A stretch of 64,000 nucleotides of DNA, taken from contig NZ_RBKT01000001.1 of the NCBI RefSeq assembly GCF_003633685.1, forward strand, positions 1 through 64,000, written 5' to 3'. Numbering within the stretch: position 1 is the first letter of the stretch; every line of letters begins with the position of its first letter. Made by a program: the position numbers and the translations under genes. The stretch comes from Micromonospora pisi. GTDB taxonomy: Bacteria > Actinomycetota > Actinomycetes > Mycobacteriales > Micromonosporaceae. The notes beneath the pieces were generated by a model, which was not told the origin of the DNA, did not search any database, and saw nothing but the letters and a program-made list of their open reading frames with translations. Shown piece by piece: positions 36,051 to 44,492 of the stretch.

Positions 36051-37265
36051 TCACCGGGCCCGGCTCCGACGTCGGGCCGACGATTCGCGCCATCGGTCAC
36101 GCAGCCGTACCAGCCCGCGTCGTGGCCGGTCGGCGAGGCGTTTCGCCCATGGGAACTCGCGGCCGAGCAACGAGAGTCCGGCGAAGATGGTCAACCAGCC
36201 GGGACCGGGCAGGACCAGCATGAGCAGCCCGGCCAGGATGATCACGCCGCCGGTGACCGCGATGCCGATCCGCCGCAGGGCGCGGCCCCGACCGCTGCCG
36301 CCACCGCGTCGTGCGGGGCGGTGTCCGGGCCGGTCGCCGTGTCGTGGGGCGCGGTGGCCCGGCCGGCCGCGACGCGACATCATCCCGGGTACGCCGCGCC
36401 GGTGGAGCCAGGTGTGCGCGGTCCCGGGCCAGCTCGCCCGCGCGGCGGTGTCCCGCTGGGGCACGGGGAGCAGGAACGGGATGACCGCCACGATCGCGCC
36501 GGCGACGACGCCGTCGAGCCAGTAGTGGTTGGCGGTGGCGACCACGACGGTCAGGGTGATGGCCGGGTGGAGCAGCCAGAGCCAGCGCCACCTGGTCCGG
36601 GTGGCGATGATGAGCCCGGTCGCGACCAGCAGTGCCCATCCGACGTGCAGGGAGGGCATGGCGGCGTACTGGTTGGTGAGGTCGTCCGCGCTCGGCGGCC
36701 CGTAGACGGAAGGACCGTAGCGGGCGGCGGTGTCGACCAGGCCGGTGCCGGCGAGCATCCGGGGTGGGGCGAGCGGGAAGAGCAGGTGTACGACGAGCGC
36801 CGCGCCGGTCAGTGTGGCGAGACTGTTGCGGGCCCAGCGGTAGTACCCGGGGCGGCGCAGGTAGAGCCAGACCAGGAAGGCCGCGGTGGCGGGGAAGTGC
36901 AGGTAGGCGTAGTAGCCGTTGGCGGCCCGGATGAGCGGCTCGCTCCGGGACAGCCAGTGCTGCACGCTCGCCTCGTCGGGCAGGTGCAGGGTCCGCTCCA
37001 GGTCCCATACCCGGTGGCCGTTGGCCGTCGCGGTGGGTACGTGACCGTCCGCGAGCAGCCGGCCCAGGTTGTACCCGACCCAGAGGGTGGCGACGAGGAT
37101 CAGTTCCCGCAGCGCCCGGGGACGGGTCGCCCGCCGGTGTGCCGGGACGGGACCGTACCGTCGTGCGGTCCGGGTCCCGTCGGTGGCGAGCCTCGGTGGT
37201 GCGACGTCGAGGAGATGCCGCGCGGGCGCCGGGCCGAGCTGTGCGAGAGGGGCAGCGCGAGACAT
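36051..37265 (-). CDS. PAP2-type phosphatase/transferase fused to a PGPGW membrane domain
   Basis: A 404-residue membrane protein. The first part (about 50-285) has six hydrophobic helices and the PAP2-superfamily catalytic motifs AAMPSLHVGWALL and ANHYWLDGVVAG, as in inositol phosphotransferase/aureobasidin-type proteins. An Arg-rich linker joins a C-terminal two-helix PGPGW domain (ILAGLLMLVLPGPGWLTIFA, SLLGREFPWAKRLAD). It may handle lipid-linked phosphates or phosphatidylinositol-type lipids. AGAAGGACG precedes the ATG. Fusion of the two modules is notable. Confidence 0.82.
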   Translation of the reverse strand: MSRAAPLAQLGPAPARHLLDVAPPRLATDGTRTARRYGPVPAHRRATRPRALRELILVATLWVGYNLGRLLADGHVPTATANGHRVWDLERTLHLPDEASVQHWLSRSEPLIRAANGYYAYLHFPATAAFLVWLYLRRPGYYRWARNSLATLTGAALVVHLLFPLAPPRMLAGTGLVDTAARYGPSVYGPPSADDLTNQYAAMPSLHVGWALLVATGLIIATRTRWRWLWLLHPAITLTVVVATANHYWLDGVVAGAIVAVIPFLLPVPQRDTAARASWPGTAHTWLHRRGVPGMMSRRGRPGHRAPRHGDRPGHRPARRGGGSGRGRALRRIGIAVTGGVIILAGLLMLVLPGPGWLTIFAGLSLLGREFPWAKRLADRPRRGLVRLRDRWRESSARRRSRAR

Positions 37266-37626
37266 AACCGTCGTCCTTCTGGGGTCGTCCGTGATTGTTC
37301 ATCCGTTTCGCCGGCTGGACCGCGTCGGCCGGGTTCCGACCGGTTGGCCGCTTCCACCGCCGCGCGGCGCCCGGTTCAACCGGTCGACGGCGTGACTGCG
37401 CGCACTGGACCCCCACCGAGTTCGACATTGACTGCCCCGCTAGTCACTTCGAAACAAGAAGTGGCCTTCGTTCAGCTAGCGAGACTACAAGTTGTAACAC
37501 CCCAGGTAGCAGCGCTGATGCCGAAGAGTTCCGCACGCCACACTCGCTTGCGCTCTCGCCGCAGGCTGTGGGCGGGAGATCAACTCGGAAGCCGACCCGC
37601 TCCCCCGGCGCAGCCACGACCAGGAC
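37266..37626. other. gene-free stretch between monooxygenase and PAP2 genes
   Basis: About 360 bases with no credible coding sequence. GC content drops in the 37430-37510 part. A small palindrome, CCGGTTCAACCGG (37371-37383), lies about 110 bases before the PAP2 start and could be regulatory. No terminator or repeat of note otherwise. Confidence 0.5.
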
Positions 37627-38817
37627 TCACTCCCACCCGATGTGGTCCTCGAGAAACGCGGCACCGTACGCCGGCGAGGCGAAGAGCCGTTCCAGCCGAG
37701 CACACTGCACCCGGTGCAGGTACGCCGCCTCCCGGGTGCCCGGGCCAGGAGTGTTCACCAGGTCCATCACCCGGCCGACGAACTCCTGGGCCCGCCAGAT
37801 CCGGGCCAGCCGGCGGTCGGAGTAGGCGTCCAACCGGGCCGAAGTGCCGCCGGTGAACCGCTCGACCAGCGCCAGGGCGAGTTCCTCGGCATCGGCGAGG
37901 GCGATGTTGAAGCCCTTGCCGACGACCGGCGGGACGATGTGGGCCGCGTCGCCGACCAGGAAGAGCGGCCCGTACCGCAGCGGAGCGCAGACCAGGGAAC
38001 GCATTCGCAGACTGCTGGTGGAGAGGATCGGACCCTCGTGCAGCAGCCACGGCTCATCGAGCGCCAGCCGGATCCGGATCTCCTTCCAGATCCGTTCGTC
38101 CGGCCAGTCCGCCCGGCCGTCCTCCCGGGGGCACTGGAGGTAGAAACGGCTCACCACCGGACCCCGGGGAACGTGCACACACGCGCCGGACTCGTGGATC
38201 GCGATCACCGTGGAGTCGCTCGACGGGGCCGCCTCGGCGAGCACCGCCAGCCAGGCGTAGTCGTACTGGTACTCGTGCGTCCGCGACGCGGAGCGGGGAA
38301 TGGCCGCACGGGTGAGGCCGTGCTCGCCGTCAGCGCCGACCACGATGTCGCACCACAGCTCAGACGGGGCGGCCCCGGCGCCGCTGTCGAGCCGAATCCG
38401 TGGCCGGTCACCTTCGAGGTCGGTGACGGCCAGCGCGGTTGTGTCGAACCGCAGGTCGCCGCCGGCGACGAGGAAGGCGTCGATCAGGTCGCGGACCAGG
38501 AACTGCTGCGGGTAGAGGTAGGGCGTCCGCCCACCGGCGAGCGGGGCGTAGACGAGCGGATAGCGACGTCCGCCCATCCGGAACTCGATCCGGTCCTCGA
38601 CCGCTCCGGTCGCCAGCAGCCCGGCGGCGAGGTCGTGCCGACGCAGCAGCTCGACGACCGGGTACTCGACCGTGGCGCCCCGGACCCGCTGTTCGACGTA
38701 CGACCGGTCGCGGCGCTCCACCACCACACAGTCGATGCCGGCCCTCTGCAACAGGACCGCGACCAGCATGCCGGCCGGACCCGCCCCGACGATCCCCACC
38801 CGGGTACGGTCGCTCAC
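37627..38817 (-). CDS. FAD-dependent aromatic monooxygenase (4-hydroxybenzoate 3-hydroxylase-like)
   Basis: A 396-residue flavoprotein. FAD Rossmann motif VGIVGAGPAGMLVAVLLQRA at the start, the conserved DG motif VVGADGEHGLTRAAIP (about 155-170) and GDAAHIVPPVVGKGFNIALA (about 280) are those of p-hydroxybenzoate hydroxylase-type enzymes. Substrate is uncertain; aromatic ring hydroxylation is the usual role. GTG at 38817 is chosen because the FAD motif then sits at the expected place; a GTG at 38859 is also in frame. Monocistronic. Confidence 0.82.
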   Translation of the reverse strand: MSDRTRVGIVGAGPAGMLVAVLLQRAGIDCVVVERRDRSYVEQRVRGATVEYPVVELLRRHDLAAGLLATGAVEDRIEFRMGGRRYPLVYAPLAGGRTPYLYPQQFLVRDLIDAFLVAGGDLRFDTTALAVTDLEGDRPRIRLDSGAGAAPSELWCDIVVGADGEHGLTRAAIPRSASRTHEYQYDYAWLAVLAEAAPSSDSTVIAIHESGACVHVPRGPVVSRFYLQCPREDGRADWPDERIWKEIRIRLALDEPWLLHEGPILSTSSLRMRSLVCAPLRYGPLFLVGDAAHIVPPVVGKGFNIALADAEELALALVERFTGGTSARLDAYSDRRLARIWRAQEFVGRVMDLVNTPGPGTREAAYLHRVQCARLERLFASPAYGAAFLEDHIGWE

Positions 38818-39390
38818 ACCGCACCGCGTGGTCCGATGGCCCCGGTACGGCCGCAGCACCGAGTCGGCGGGAGCTGTCCCCGTACCGCGGTCAAATGTGC
38901 CTGAATTCCCGCCGTCCGGAAAGGGTGGCCGTACGCGACGTAGTTTGAATCCGGTCCGGCCGGCGAATCGCTTTTCGACTCATCCCAGTGGGCCGCAGCG
39001 TCGCAGAGTCTTACCACTCCACGTGGCGAATCAAGGCCGAACCCCCCACGAGAACCGCGCGCCCACTGGCCGACCACTTCCGCCTTATGCGCAGGAAAAG
39101 AGCTGCTCAGTGGGGCCGTCGAGAACAGTAGCCACAGGAGACCATCAGGCACAGACGTAACGCCCTTCTGGCAGTCCCGCCCAGTCGAGTAACACGACTC
39201 TGGCAGCACCATGGCGGTTCACTCGCCATTTTGCGGCCGTCTGTGGATCAGCTAAGCGCCACAGGAATTCTCACGCGCCCGCTCACGTGTGTCAATCCCT
39301 CGAACAGCCCGGCCGATCCGTCGCACGAATGACGTACTTCTTTCGGCCACACTGACCAAATCGAGACCGGAAAGGCGGCGCCGGCCCGGG
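38818..39390. other. 573-base gene-free, lower-GC region
   Basis: Short reading frames exist but none has a good ribosome binding site, codon bias or family match. GC content is lower than around it, and short AT-rich stretches (such as 39325-39345) are present. I see no repeat, tRNA or clear promoter here. It may be a decayed segment or a long regulatory region upstream of the monooxygenase gene. Confidence 0.5.
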
Positions 39391-39678
39391 TCACCAACTG
39401 GCCGGCGACTCCGCCGGCATCGGCACCTGGACGAAGACCGCCCCGCGCAGGTCCAACCACGCACTGGTGGGCGTCCGCACCAACCGCATGACCACCTCCT
39501 CGCAGCCCGGACAACGGGCCACCAGGCCGGGCGCGTGCTGGTAGACCCGCATCTGGGCGATCGGCCCGGTCAGCCCACAGTTGGCGCACCGGCCGGTCGC
39601 CGCAGTGAGGTCGACCGCGAAGAGTTCACGCATCGGGCCGGCGAGCATGTTGCCGTCGGTGTAGTCCTGATCGGCCAT
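39391..39678 (-). CDS. DUF6510-type zinc-ribbon protein
   Basis: A 95-residue protein with two Cys pairs, CANCG (about 31-35) and CPGC (about 56-59), forming a zinc ribbon, and the N-terminal MLAGPMRELFAVDLTAATGR typical of DUF6510. In many actinobacteria this small protein sits after a ferredoxin reductase and a sulfite-oxidase-like gene, as here. Its job is unknown; it could carry zinc or act as a chaperone or regulator for the redox pair. CGGAGG lies before the ATG, and the reductase stop ends one base ahead of the ATG. Confidence 0.8.
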   Translation of the reverse strand: MADQDYTDGNMLAGPMRELFAVDLTAATGRCANCGLTGPIAQMRVYQHAPGLVARCPGCEEVVMRLVRTPTSAWLDLRGAVFVQVPMPAESPASW

Positions 39679-39679
39679 C

Positions 39680-40444
39680 TCAACCTCCGGTGGGGCCGAA
39701 GCGCTCGGTCTTCACCCGACGCGAGTCGTGACCGAGGGCGACGAGGATATCGGCGACGGTCTCGACGAAACCCGTCGGACCACAGACGAAACAGGTGGGT
39801 TCGAGCTCCGCCGGCCAGCCGTGACTGTTGACGTCGGCGACCCCGATGCGGTGCGCGGCCGAGGGCCAACCGTCCGGGGTTTCACGGGTGTAGACGTAGG
39901 ACACGTCCAGGCCGCCGTCATCCCGGGCCCGCTGGCGCAACTCGTCGGCGAAGTAGGCGTCCCGGGGCGTGCGTACCGAGTAGATCAGCCGGAACGGCAC
40001 CCGGCTGCCCGCCGCCCGCCGGGCCCGGACCATCGCCATCAACGGCACGATCCCGGAACCACCGGCGACGAGGAGGACCGGCGCCGGGTCGGCCGAACGC
40101 CAGACGAACCAGCCTCCCACCGGGCCGCGGATCTCCACCGGGTCGCCGACGGAGAAGACGTCGATCAGGTACGGCGAGACCTCGCCGTCGGGCACCCGCT
40201 GCACGGTCAGCTCGATCCGGTTGCCGGCGGCCGCCGAGGCGATCGAGTAGGAACGCTCGGCGCGGTAGCCGTCAGGTGCGGTGAGCCGGACGTCGACGTG
40301 CTGACCCGGCGTGTGGCCGGGCCAGTCGGGCACTTCCAGCACGAGCGTACGGGCCGTGCCGGTCTCCTCCCGGGACTCGACCAGCTGGGCCACCCGCCAG
40401 CTGGCGCCCCGGTTCAGTCGCCCTGGTACCGCTGCTCGCGCCAC
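39680..40444 (-). CDS. ferredoxin-NADP+ reductase-type oxidoreductase
   Basis: A 254-residue FAD/NAD(P)-binding protein. FAD-binding RSYSIASA (Arg-x-Tyr-Ser, about 84-91), NAD-binding VLLVAGGSGIVPLMAMV and CFVCGPTGFVETVADIL are standard for the family. No iron-sulfur Cys motif is present. It overlaps the upstream sulfite-oxidase-like gene by 31 bases (GTG start inside it), so the two are made together, and it may be the reductase that exchanges electrons with that molybdoenzyme. Cytosolic. Confidence 0.88.
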   Translation of the reverse strand: MARAAVPGRLNRGASWRVAQLVESREETGTARTLVLEVPDWPGHTPGQHVDVRLTAPDGYRAERSYSIASAAAGNRIELTVQRVPDGEVSPYLIDVFSVGDPVEIRGPVGGWFVWRSADPAPVLLVAGGSGIVPLMAMVRARRAAGSRVPFRLIYSVRTPRDAYFADELRQRARDDGGLDVSYVYTRETPDGWPSAAHRIGVADVNSHGWPAELEPTCFVCGPTGFVETVADILVALGHDSRRVKTERFGPTGG

Positions 40445-41013
40445 GGGTCACCGTAATCGTGGTAGCCGGCGGTCTCCCAGAAACCCGGCTCGTCGGTCAA
40501 CATCAACTGGATACCCCGGACCCACTTGGCCGACTTCCAGAAGTAGAGGTGCGGCACCAGCAGCCGGGCCGGGCCACCATGCTCGGCCGGCAGTTCGCCG
40601 CCCTCGTACTGGTGCACCAGCCAGGCCTGACCGTCGAGCAGGTCCTCCAGCGGCAGATTCGTGGTGTATCCGCCGTACGAGTGCACCAGGGCGTAGTCGG
40701 CGGCGGTCTCCACCTCGGCCAACAGGGTGTCCAGGGAGACGCCCTTCCAGTTGGTCTGGAGCTTCGACCACCGGGTGACACAGTGGATGTCGACGGTGGG
40801 GGTTTCGTTCGGCAGAGCCAGCATCTCCGACCAGGACCAGCGGTGCTCCGCCCCGGCCTCGGTCGTCACCACGAACTCCCAGTTGTCCAGGGACACCCGG
40901 GGGGTCGGGCCGGCCGAGAGCACGGGAAAGTCCTCGGTGAGGTACTGCCCGGGTGGCAGCGATGGCTGTGACGACCTGGGCCGACCCTGGAAGCCCGGCG
41001 ATACGATGCCCAT
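40414..41013 (-). CDS. sulfite oxidase-like molybdopterin-dependent oxidoreductase
   Basis: A 199-residue protein with only the molybdopterin-binding domain of the sulfite oxidase/YedY family. The molybdenum-ligating Cys is in DIHCVTRWSK, with GHx-type contacts and GGPARLLVPHLYFWKSAKWV later. Neither heme nor Tat signal is seen, so it probably works in the cytosol with the adjacent flavin reductase. AGGAGT precedes the ATG. It likely reduces or oxidises an oxidised sulfur compound, but the substrate is unknown. Confidence 0.9.
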   Translation of the reverse strand: MGIVSPGFQGRPRSSQPSLPPGQYLTEDFPVLSAGPTPRVSLDNWEFVVTTEAGAEHRWSWSEMLALPNETPTVDIHCVTRWSKLQTNWKGVSLDTLLAEVETAADYALVHSYGGYTTNLPLEDLLDGQAWLVHQYEGGELPAEHGGPARLLVPHLYFWKSAKWVRGIQLMLTDEPGFWETAGYHDYGDPWREQRYQGD

Positions 41014-41102
41014 CCGCTACTCCTATCACCTTTCCGGCATCGCCGGATCGGGTTCGCGGTACGTGATCGTATAGGGCGCCGGTGCCGCGCTCCGGGCAGC
41101 GG

Positions 41103-41780
41103 TTACTTCGTGGTCCCCTCCGGTGCGCCGTCCGAGGTGAAGGCGCCGCTACCGGCCTCGGTTTCCAGGTAGACGTGCTGGTGTCCGTGTCCCGCGTCGA
41201 TGTTGATCTGGTCGAGCTGGGCCGCCGCGATCGACCACGCGGTGCCGGCGGCCGTACGTTGCCGGGTCGCCAGGTCGATCAGTCCGCGCTGCTCGGCGGC
41301 CGGGAGCCGCCCCGCCAGGGCGTAGGTGTCCAGCGCCGTGGAGAGGCCGTCGACGGCAGCCCGTAGGCCGCCCCGGGCGACGTTGGTGGCGGTGGTGCCG
41401 GACGGGCTCTCGGCATGCCGCTCCACCGCCCCCCGCATGCTCTGCTGCCAGGCGGCGAGCTTGTCCGGGGCAGCGGGTCGCCCGGACTTCATCGCGGTGT
41501 CCAGTTCGGACAGGACCGGGCCGAGTTCGTCCCGGGTGGTACGGGCCGCCGTGGTCAGCTGGGCGATCTGCTCGACGTCCCGCCGCGCCTCGGCCTCCCG
41601 CAGCTCGTTGACGGCGGCCTCGGTGCCGCTCGGCCGGTCGGCGACGGCGTAGCCGATCCCGGCCCCGACGAAACCGGCGAGCACCACCGGCAGGATCATC
41701 ACGAAGACCAGGTTGCCGACGCTGGGTCGCCGACTCTGCGTCGTCTTGGTGTAGGAGGGTTTACCGGTCCTGCGGGACAT
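41103..41780 (-). CDS. hypothetical membrane-anchored coiled-coil protein
   Basis: A 225-residue protein with a basic N-terminus, one transmembrane helix (about 20-48, FVMILPVVLAGFVGAGIGYAV) and a long helical, probably extracytoplasmic region (EAAVNELREAEARRDVEQIA and so on). No enzyme motif and no family that I know. GGGAGGAA six bases before the ATG fixes the start. Confidence 0.7.
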   Translation of the reverse strand: MSRRTGKPSYTKTTQSRRPSVGNLVFVMILPVVLAGFVGAGIGYAVADRPSGTEAAVNELREAEARRDVEQIAQLTTAARTTRDELGPVLSELDTAMKSGRPAAPDKLAAWQQSMRGAVERHAESPSGTTATNVARGGLRAAVDGLSTALDTYALAGRLPAAEQRGLIDLATRQRTAAGTAWSIAAAQLDQINIDAGHGHQHVYLETEAGSGAFTSDGAPEGTTK

Positions 41781-41917
41781 GTCCGTTCCTCCCGGGGCAT
41801 CGACCACCGCACGCACGTTGCGTAGAGGTTACGGCTTTGCTGCGGGGTCGTCCATTGCCGGGAAGAAACCGACCGAACTTCTGTCCGTCTCGACGAAAGT
41901 CGATGTCGGCGCGTCGC

Positions 41918-42322
41918 TTACCGCTTCCGCGCCCTGCCGCCGGGCATCAGCGACGGCTCGACCATGTCCCGGAAGTCCCGGGGCAGCTGGCTCATCACCT
42001 CGTCGAACTCGCCGCCGGTCACCGCCTCCCGAACCGTGGTCATCACGGCCCGTACCCCGTTGCGGGCCAGCGCAGGGTCGACATTCGCGCGCCCGGCGAC
42101 CCGGTCGACGAACTCGGACACGCCGAAGCGCTCCGCACGGTCCGGCGGGTTCTGCATCAGTGCCTGCAACGGCTGGGGCAGTTGGGCCGCGAGATCTATC
42201 GCCTCGCCGCTGGTCAACCGGTCGGCCAGCACCTCCAGCGTGCTCTGACTCAGATCGACCGCGGTCTCCGGATCGACGTCGGCCCGCTGGGCGACCATGT
42301 CGATGAAGGTGTTGTAGTTCAT
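41918..42322 (-). CDS. DUF2267 stress-associated protein
   Basis: A 134-residue protein made of a single DUF2267 unit (two similar halves: FIDMVAQRADVDPETAVDLS and FVDRVAGRANVDPALARNGV, each followed by LPQPLQALMQ or LPRDFRDMVE). DUF2267 proteins are common in stress regulons of actinobacteria; function unknown. GGGAGGAG precedes the ATG. A strong sigma-B-like promoter lies 49 bases upstream. Confidence 0.88.
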   Translation of the reverse strand: MNYNTFIDMVAQRADVDPETAVDLSQSTLEVLADRLTSGEAIDLAAQLPQPLQALMQNPPDRAERFGVSEFVDRVAGRANVDPALARNGVRAVMTTVREAVTGGEFDEVMSQLPRDFRDMVEPSLMPGGRARKR

Positions 42323-42370
42323 GGTGGCTCCTCCCTGGCCCCGCCCGGCCGGCGACGGCGTGTCGGGCGG

Positions 42371-42395
42371 GTACCCGTGCCCAACGCGGCGAAAC
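42371..42395 (-). promoter_or_regulatory. sigma-B-like promoter GTTT-N15-GGGTAC
   Basis: On the minus strand, GTTT (42395-42392), 15 bases, GGGTAC (42376-42371), 49 bases before the DUF2267 start. It matches the GNNT-N14-16-GGGTAC/T pattern exactly. Confidence 0.6.
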
Positions 42396-42519
42396 GACGG
42401 TCACCGGCGACGACTCCGCCGAAAGGTCCGCACCGGGGCCGGTGCGGCGCGTGATCTCGGCAAAGTGGGGTAAGCGCTGCGTCGGCAGAACCAGATGACC
42501 GGCGAGGAGCGGGATTGCC

Positions 42520-42792
42520 ATGGTTACCAACGCCGAAGTGCTGCGTTACCTCACCTCACTCGACTTCCCCGCCAGCAAGGGCGACATCGTCGCGGAGGCC
42601 GAGCGGGCCGGTGCGCCACAGGACGTGCTCCGCGCACTGCGCGCGATGCCCCCGGTCGACTACGGCAACATCGACGAGGTGGCCCGCTCCGCACACACCA
42701 ATCCCAACCCGGAGGTGTCGCCAGCGGACCTGGCCGCGCGGGCCCGGGACCGCAAGCACCAACGGGTGGCACGGCACCTCCGCCAGAGCTGA
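42520..42792 (+). CDS. DUF2795 small protein
   Basis: A 90-residue protein with the DUF2795 pattern (LRYLTSLDFPASKGDIVAEA, then VLRALRAMPPVDYGNIDEVA), a small helical domain often found in stress-linked genes of actinobacteria. GAGGAG lies about nine bases before the ATG. It is divergent from the DUF2267 gene; a less perfect GGGTAA (42468-42473) is upstream. Confidence 0.82.
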   Translation: MVTNAEVLRYLTSLDFPASKGDIVAEAERAGAPQDVLRALRAMPPVDYGNIDEVARSAHTNPNPEVSPADLAARARDRKHQRVARHLRQS

Positions 42793-42869
42793 CCGGTGCC
42801 CGCCGCCAAACCCACGGGCCAGCGACGTTGACCCGGACCAGGCCACGCCGGGAACCGGTACGGTCGTCG

Positions 42870-43481
42870 GTGCTGCTCACCATGATGGGCGCGGCGGCGG
42901 CGTGTGGCGCGATACCGGTGGGACTCTACGACGCCGCGGTGCTCGGCCCACTCGTCGGCTGGGACTGTGCCGCGCTGTTCTACCTGGCCTGGGCCCGGTC
43001 ACGGCTCTGGCCGCTGAACCCGGACGAGACAGCCCGGTTCGCGTTGCGGGCCGACTCGAACCGGGGACTGCGCGACTCGCTGCTTCTCTTCGCCTGCCTG
43101 GCGAGCCTGCTGGCGATCGGTGTCGTACTGATCCGGGCGAAACCGCTGGACGGCTTTCCCGAGCAGTTACACATCGCCCTGGGGATCGTCAGCGTGCTCT
43201 TCTCCTGGGCGGTCATCCACACCGTCTTCGCTGGTCGCTACGCCCGGCTGTACTACACCGGCACCGACGGCGGCGTCCGGTTCAACCGACAGTCGCCACC
43301 GCGCTACACCGACTTCGCCTACCTGGCCTTCACTCTCGGCATGACCTTCCAGGTCTCCGACACCCCACTGAGCAGCCCGGCGATCAGGCGTACGGCGCTT
43401 CGGCACGCACTGCTGTCGTACCTGTTCGGGGCCGTGATCATCGCCTCCACGGTCAACCTCATCGCCGGTCTGGCGCGCTGA
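42870..43481 (+). CDS. DUF1345 membrane protein
   Basis: About 203 residues with five hydrophobic segments. The pattern YYTGTDGGVRFNRQSPPRYT followed by DFAYLAFTLGMTFQVSDT is the DUF1345 signature. Function unknown. Start is uncertain: GTG at 42870 is preferred (TACGGT lies 5-6 bases upstream, so possibly leaderless); TTG at 42828 and ATG at 42882 are alternatives. Confidence 0.82.
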   Translation: MLLTMMGAAAACGAIPVGLYDAAVLGPLVGWDCAALFYLAWARSRLWPLNPDETARFALRADSNRGLRDSLLLFACLASLLAIGVVLIRAKPLDGFPEQLHIALGIVSVLFSWAVIHTVFAGRYARLYYTGTDGGVRFNRQSPPRYTDFAYLAFTLGMTFQVSDTPLSSPAIRRTALRHALLSYLFGAVIIASTVNLIAGLAR

Positions 43482-43514
43482 ACGGACCGGGGAGGTCGAC
43501 CCGACACCGGACGA

Positions 43515-43547
43515 GGTGCCGGCCACGACAGGCATGGCCGGGACACC
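43515..43547 (+). terminator. hairpin after the DUF1345 gene
   Basis: CCGGCCA (43519-43525) pairs with TGGCCGG (43535-43541), extended by GGTG/CACC with a small bulge, 34 bases after the stop. The rest of 43548-43715 is AT-richer and without a gene. Confidence 0.5.
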
Positions 43548-43715
43548 ACGCCCGACGAAACTCCGGCGACAGGCGTCCGAACCGAACGCATTCGCCGGAT
43601 GGCGGAGGCCCGACCGAACCGGTTGGGCAATGCCGCCAGGACCATTCTATGAGTTGAGATCATCCGAACGGCGGGAAATACCATAATTGTGGGCGATCGC
43701 ACGTACGATTGGGCG

Positions 43716-44372
43716 TCATGCGGCGATTTGTTGGTATCTGTCGTCGAGATCCACTATCGCCAGCGCTCCGACCAGCCACGCCAGCTTCTCCGATTCCCTG
43801 CTGCCGGCGAGAGCGGCCAGGTCATCCGCGGACCGCCCCAGGCCGAGTCGCCGCGCGGCGGTGAGCGCACGACGGTCGGCCGACGGCGGCACCTCCCGCC
43901 ACAACGCCTGGACCTCACGGAAGAACAGGTCGACGACCTCGTCGTCGACCGCCGGCAGACGCTTCAGCGCGGCACGTTCCCGGACGGCGTCGTACTTCGC
44001 CACCCCGCGAAGCCGCCGCAGGTCACCCCGGTACCGCTCGGTCACCAACGCGGCCAGGTCACCGAGCCGGCCGGCCAACTCGTCCGCGTCCCGGCGACCA
44101 CACGAACGCAGCGTGGCGGCCCGGGTCTCCTGCGCCGACCGGCTCATCCGCGCCGCGCTCTCCCATCCCTGGTCACGCAGCGCCTGCGCGGTCTGCGCCG
44201 CCCGACGCGGATCACCCGGGCGGCGCAACAGGATCGAGAGATAGAGCAACTGGAACAACGAGGCGGGATTGTTGGTGACCCGGAACCCGTACCGGTCGGC
44301 GAAGCCTCGACCGCCGCCGGCGAGCCGCCGTACGAACCGCTTCTTGTCTTCCCAGCTCATAGTGGTCGCCAT
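43716..44372 (-). CDS. endonuclease III-like protein (HhH-GPD fold) without iron-sulfur cluster
   Basis: About 218 residues. Order of helices, NNPASLFQLLYLSILLRRPG, the region LPAVDDEVVDLFFREVQ and PPSADRRALTAARRLGLG correspond to the HhH-GPD glycosylase fold (the last with the catalytic-type Asp). The glycine-rich hairpin and catalytic Lys of endonuclease III (LPGVGxKTA) are replaced, and no C-terminal Cys4 cluster exists. It may be an inactive or modified DNA repair protein. ATG at 44372 or 44360; ribosome binding sites are weak. Confidence 0.68.
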   Translation of the reverse strand: MATTMSWEDKKRFVRRLAGGGRGFADRYGFRVTNNPASLFQLLYLSILLRRPGDPRRAAQTAQALRDQGWESAARMSRSAQETRAATLRSCGRRDADELAGRLGDLAALVTERYRGDLRRLRGVAKYDAVRERAALKRLPAVDDEVVDLFFREVQALWREVPPSADRRALTAARRLGLGRSADDLAALAGSRESEKLAWLVGALAIVDLDDRYQQIAA

Positions 44373-44492
44373 GCCCGTGCGACTACCCGAAACTGCCCCG
44401 GCCACGCCGATCGAGCGCGCTGACCGTGTCGGTACACGTCGGTACGCTGTCCGGAACCCGGCGACAGGTCGGCGCGAAGGGAGACATATCTG

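Noticed and set aside
38814-39212. A 132-residue minus-strand open frame in the gap beside the monooxygenase
   Set aside because: No ribosome binding site, Ser/Gly/Arg-rich random composition and no family resemblance.
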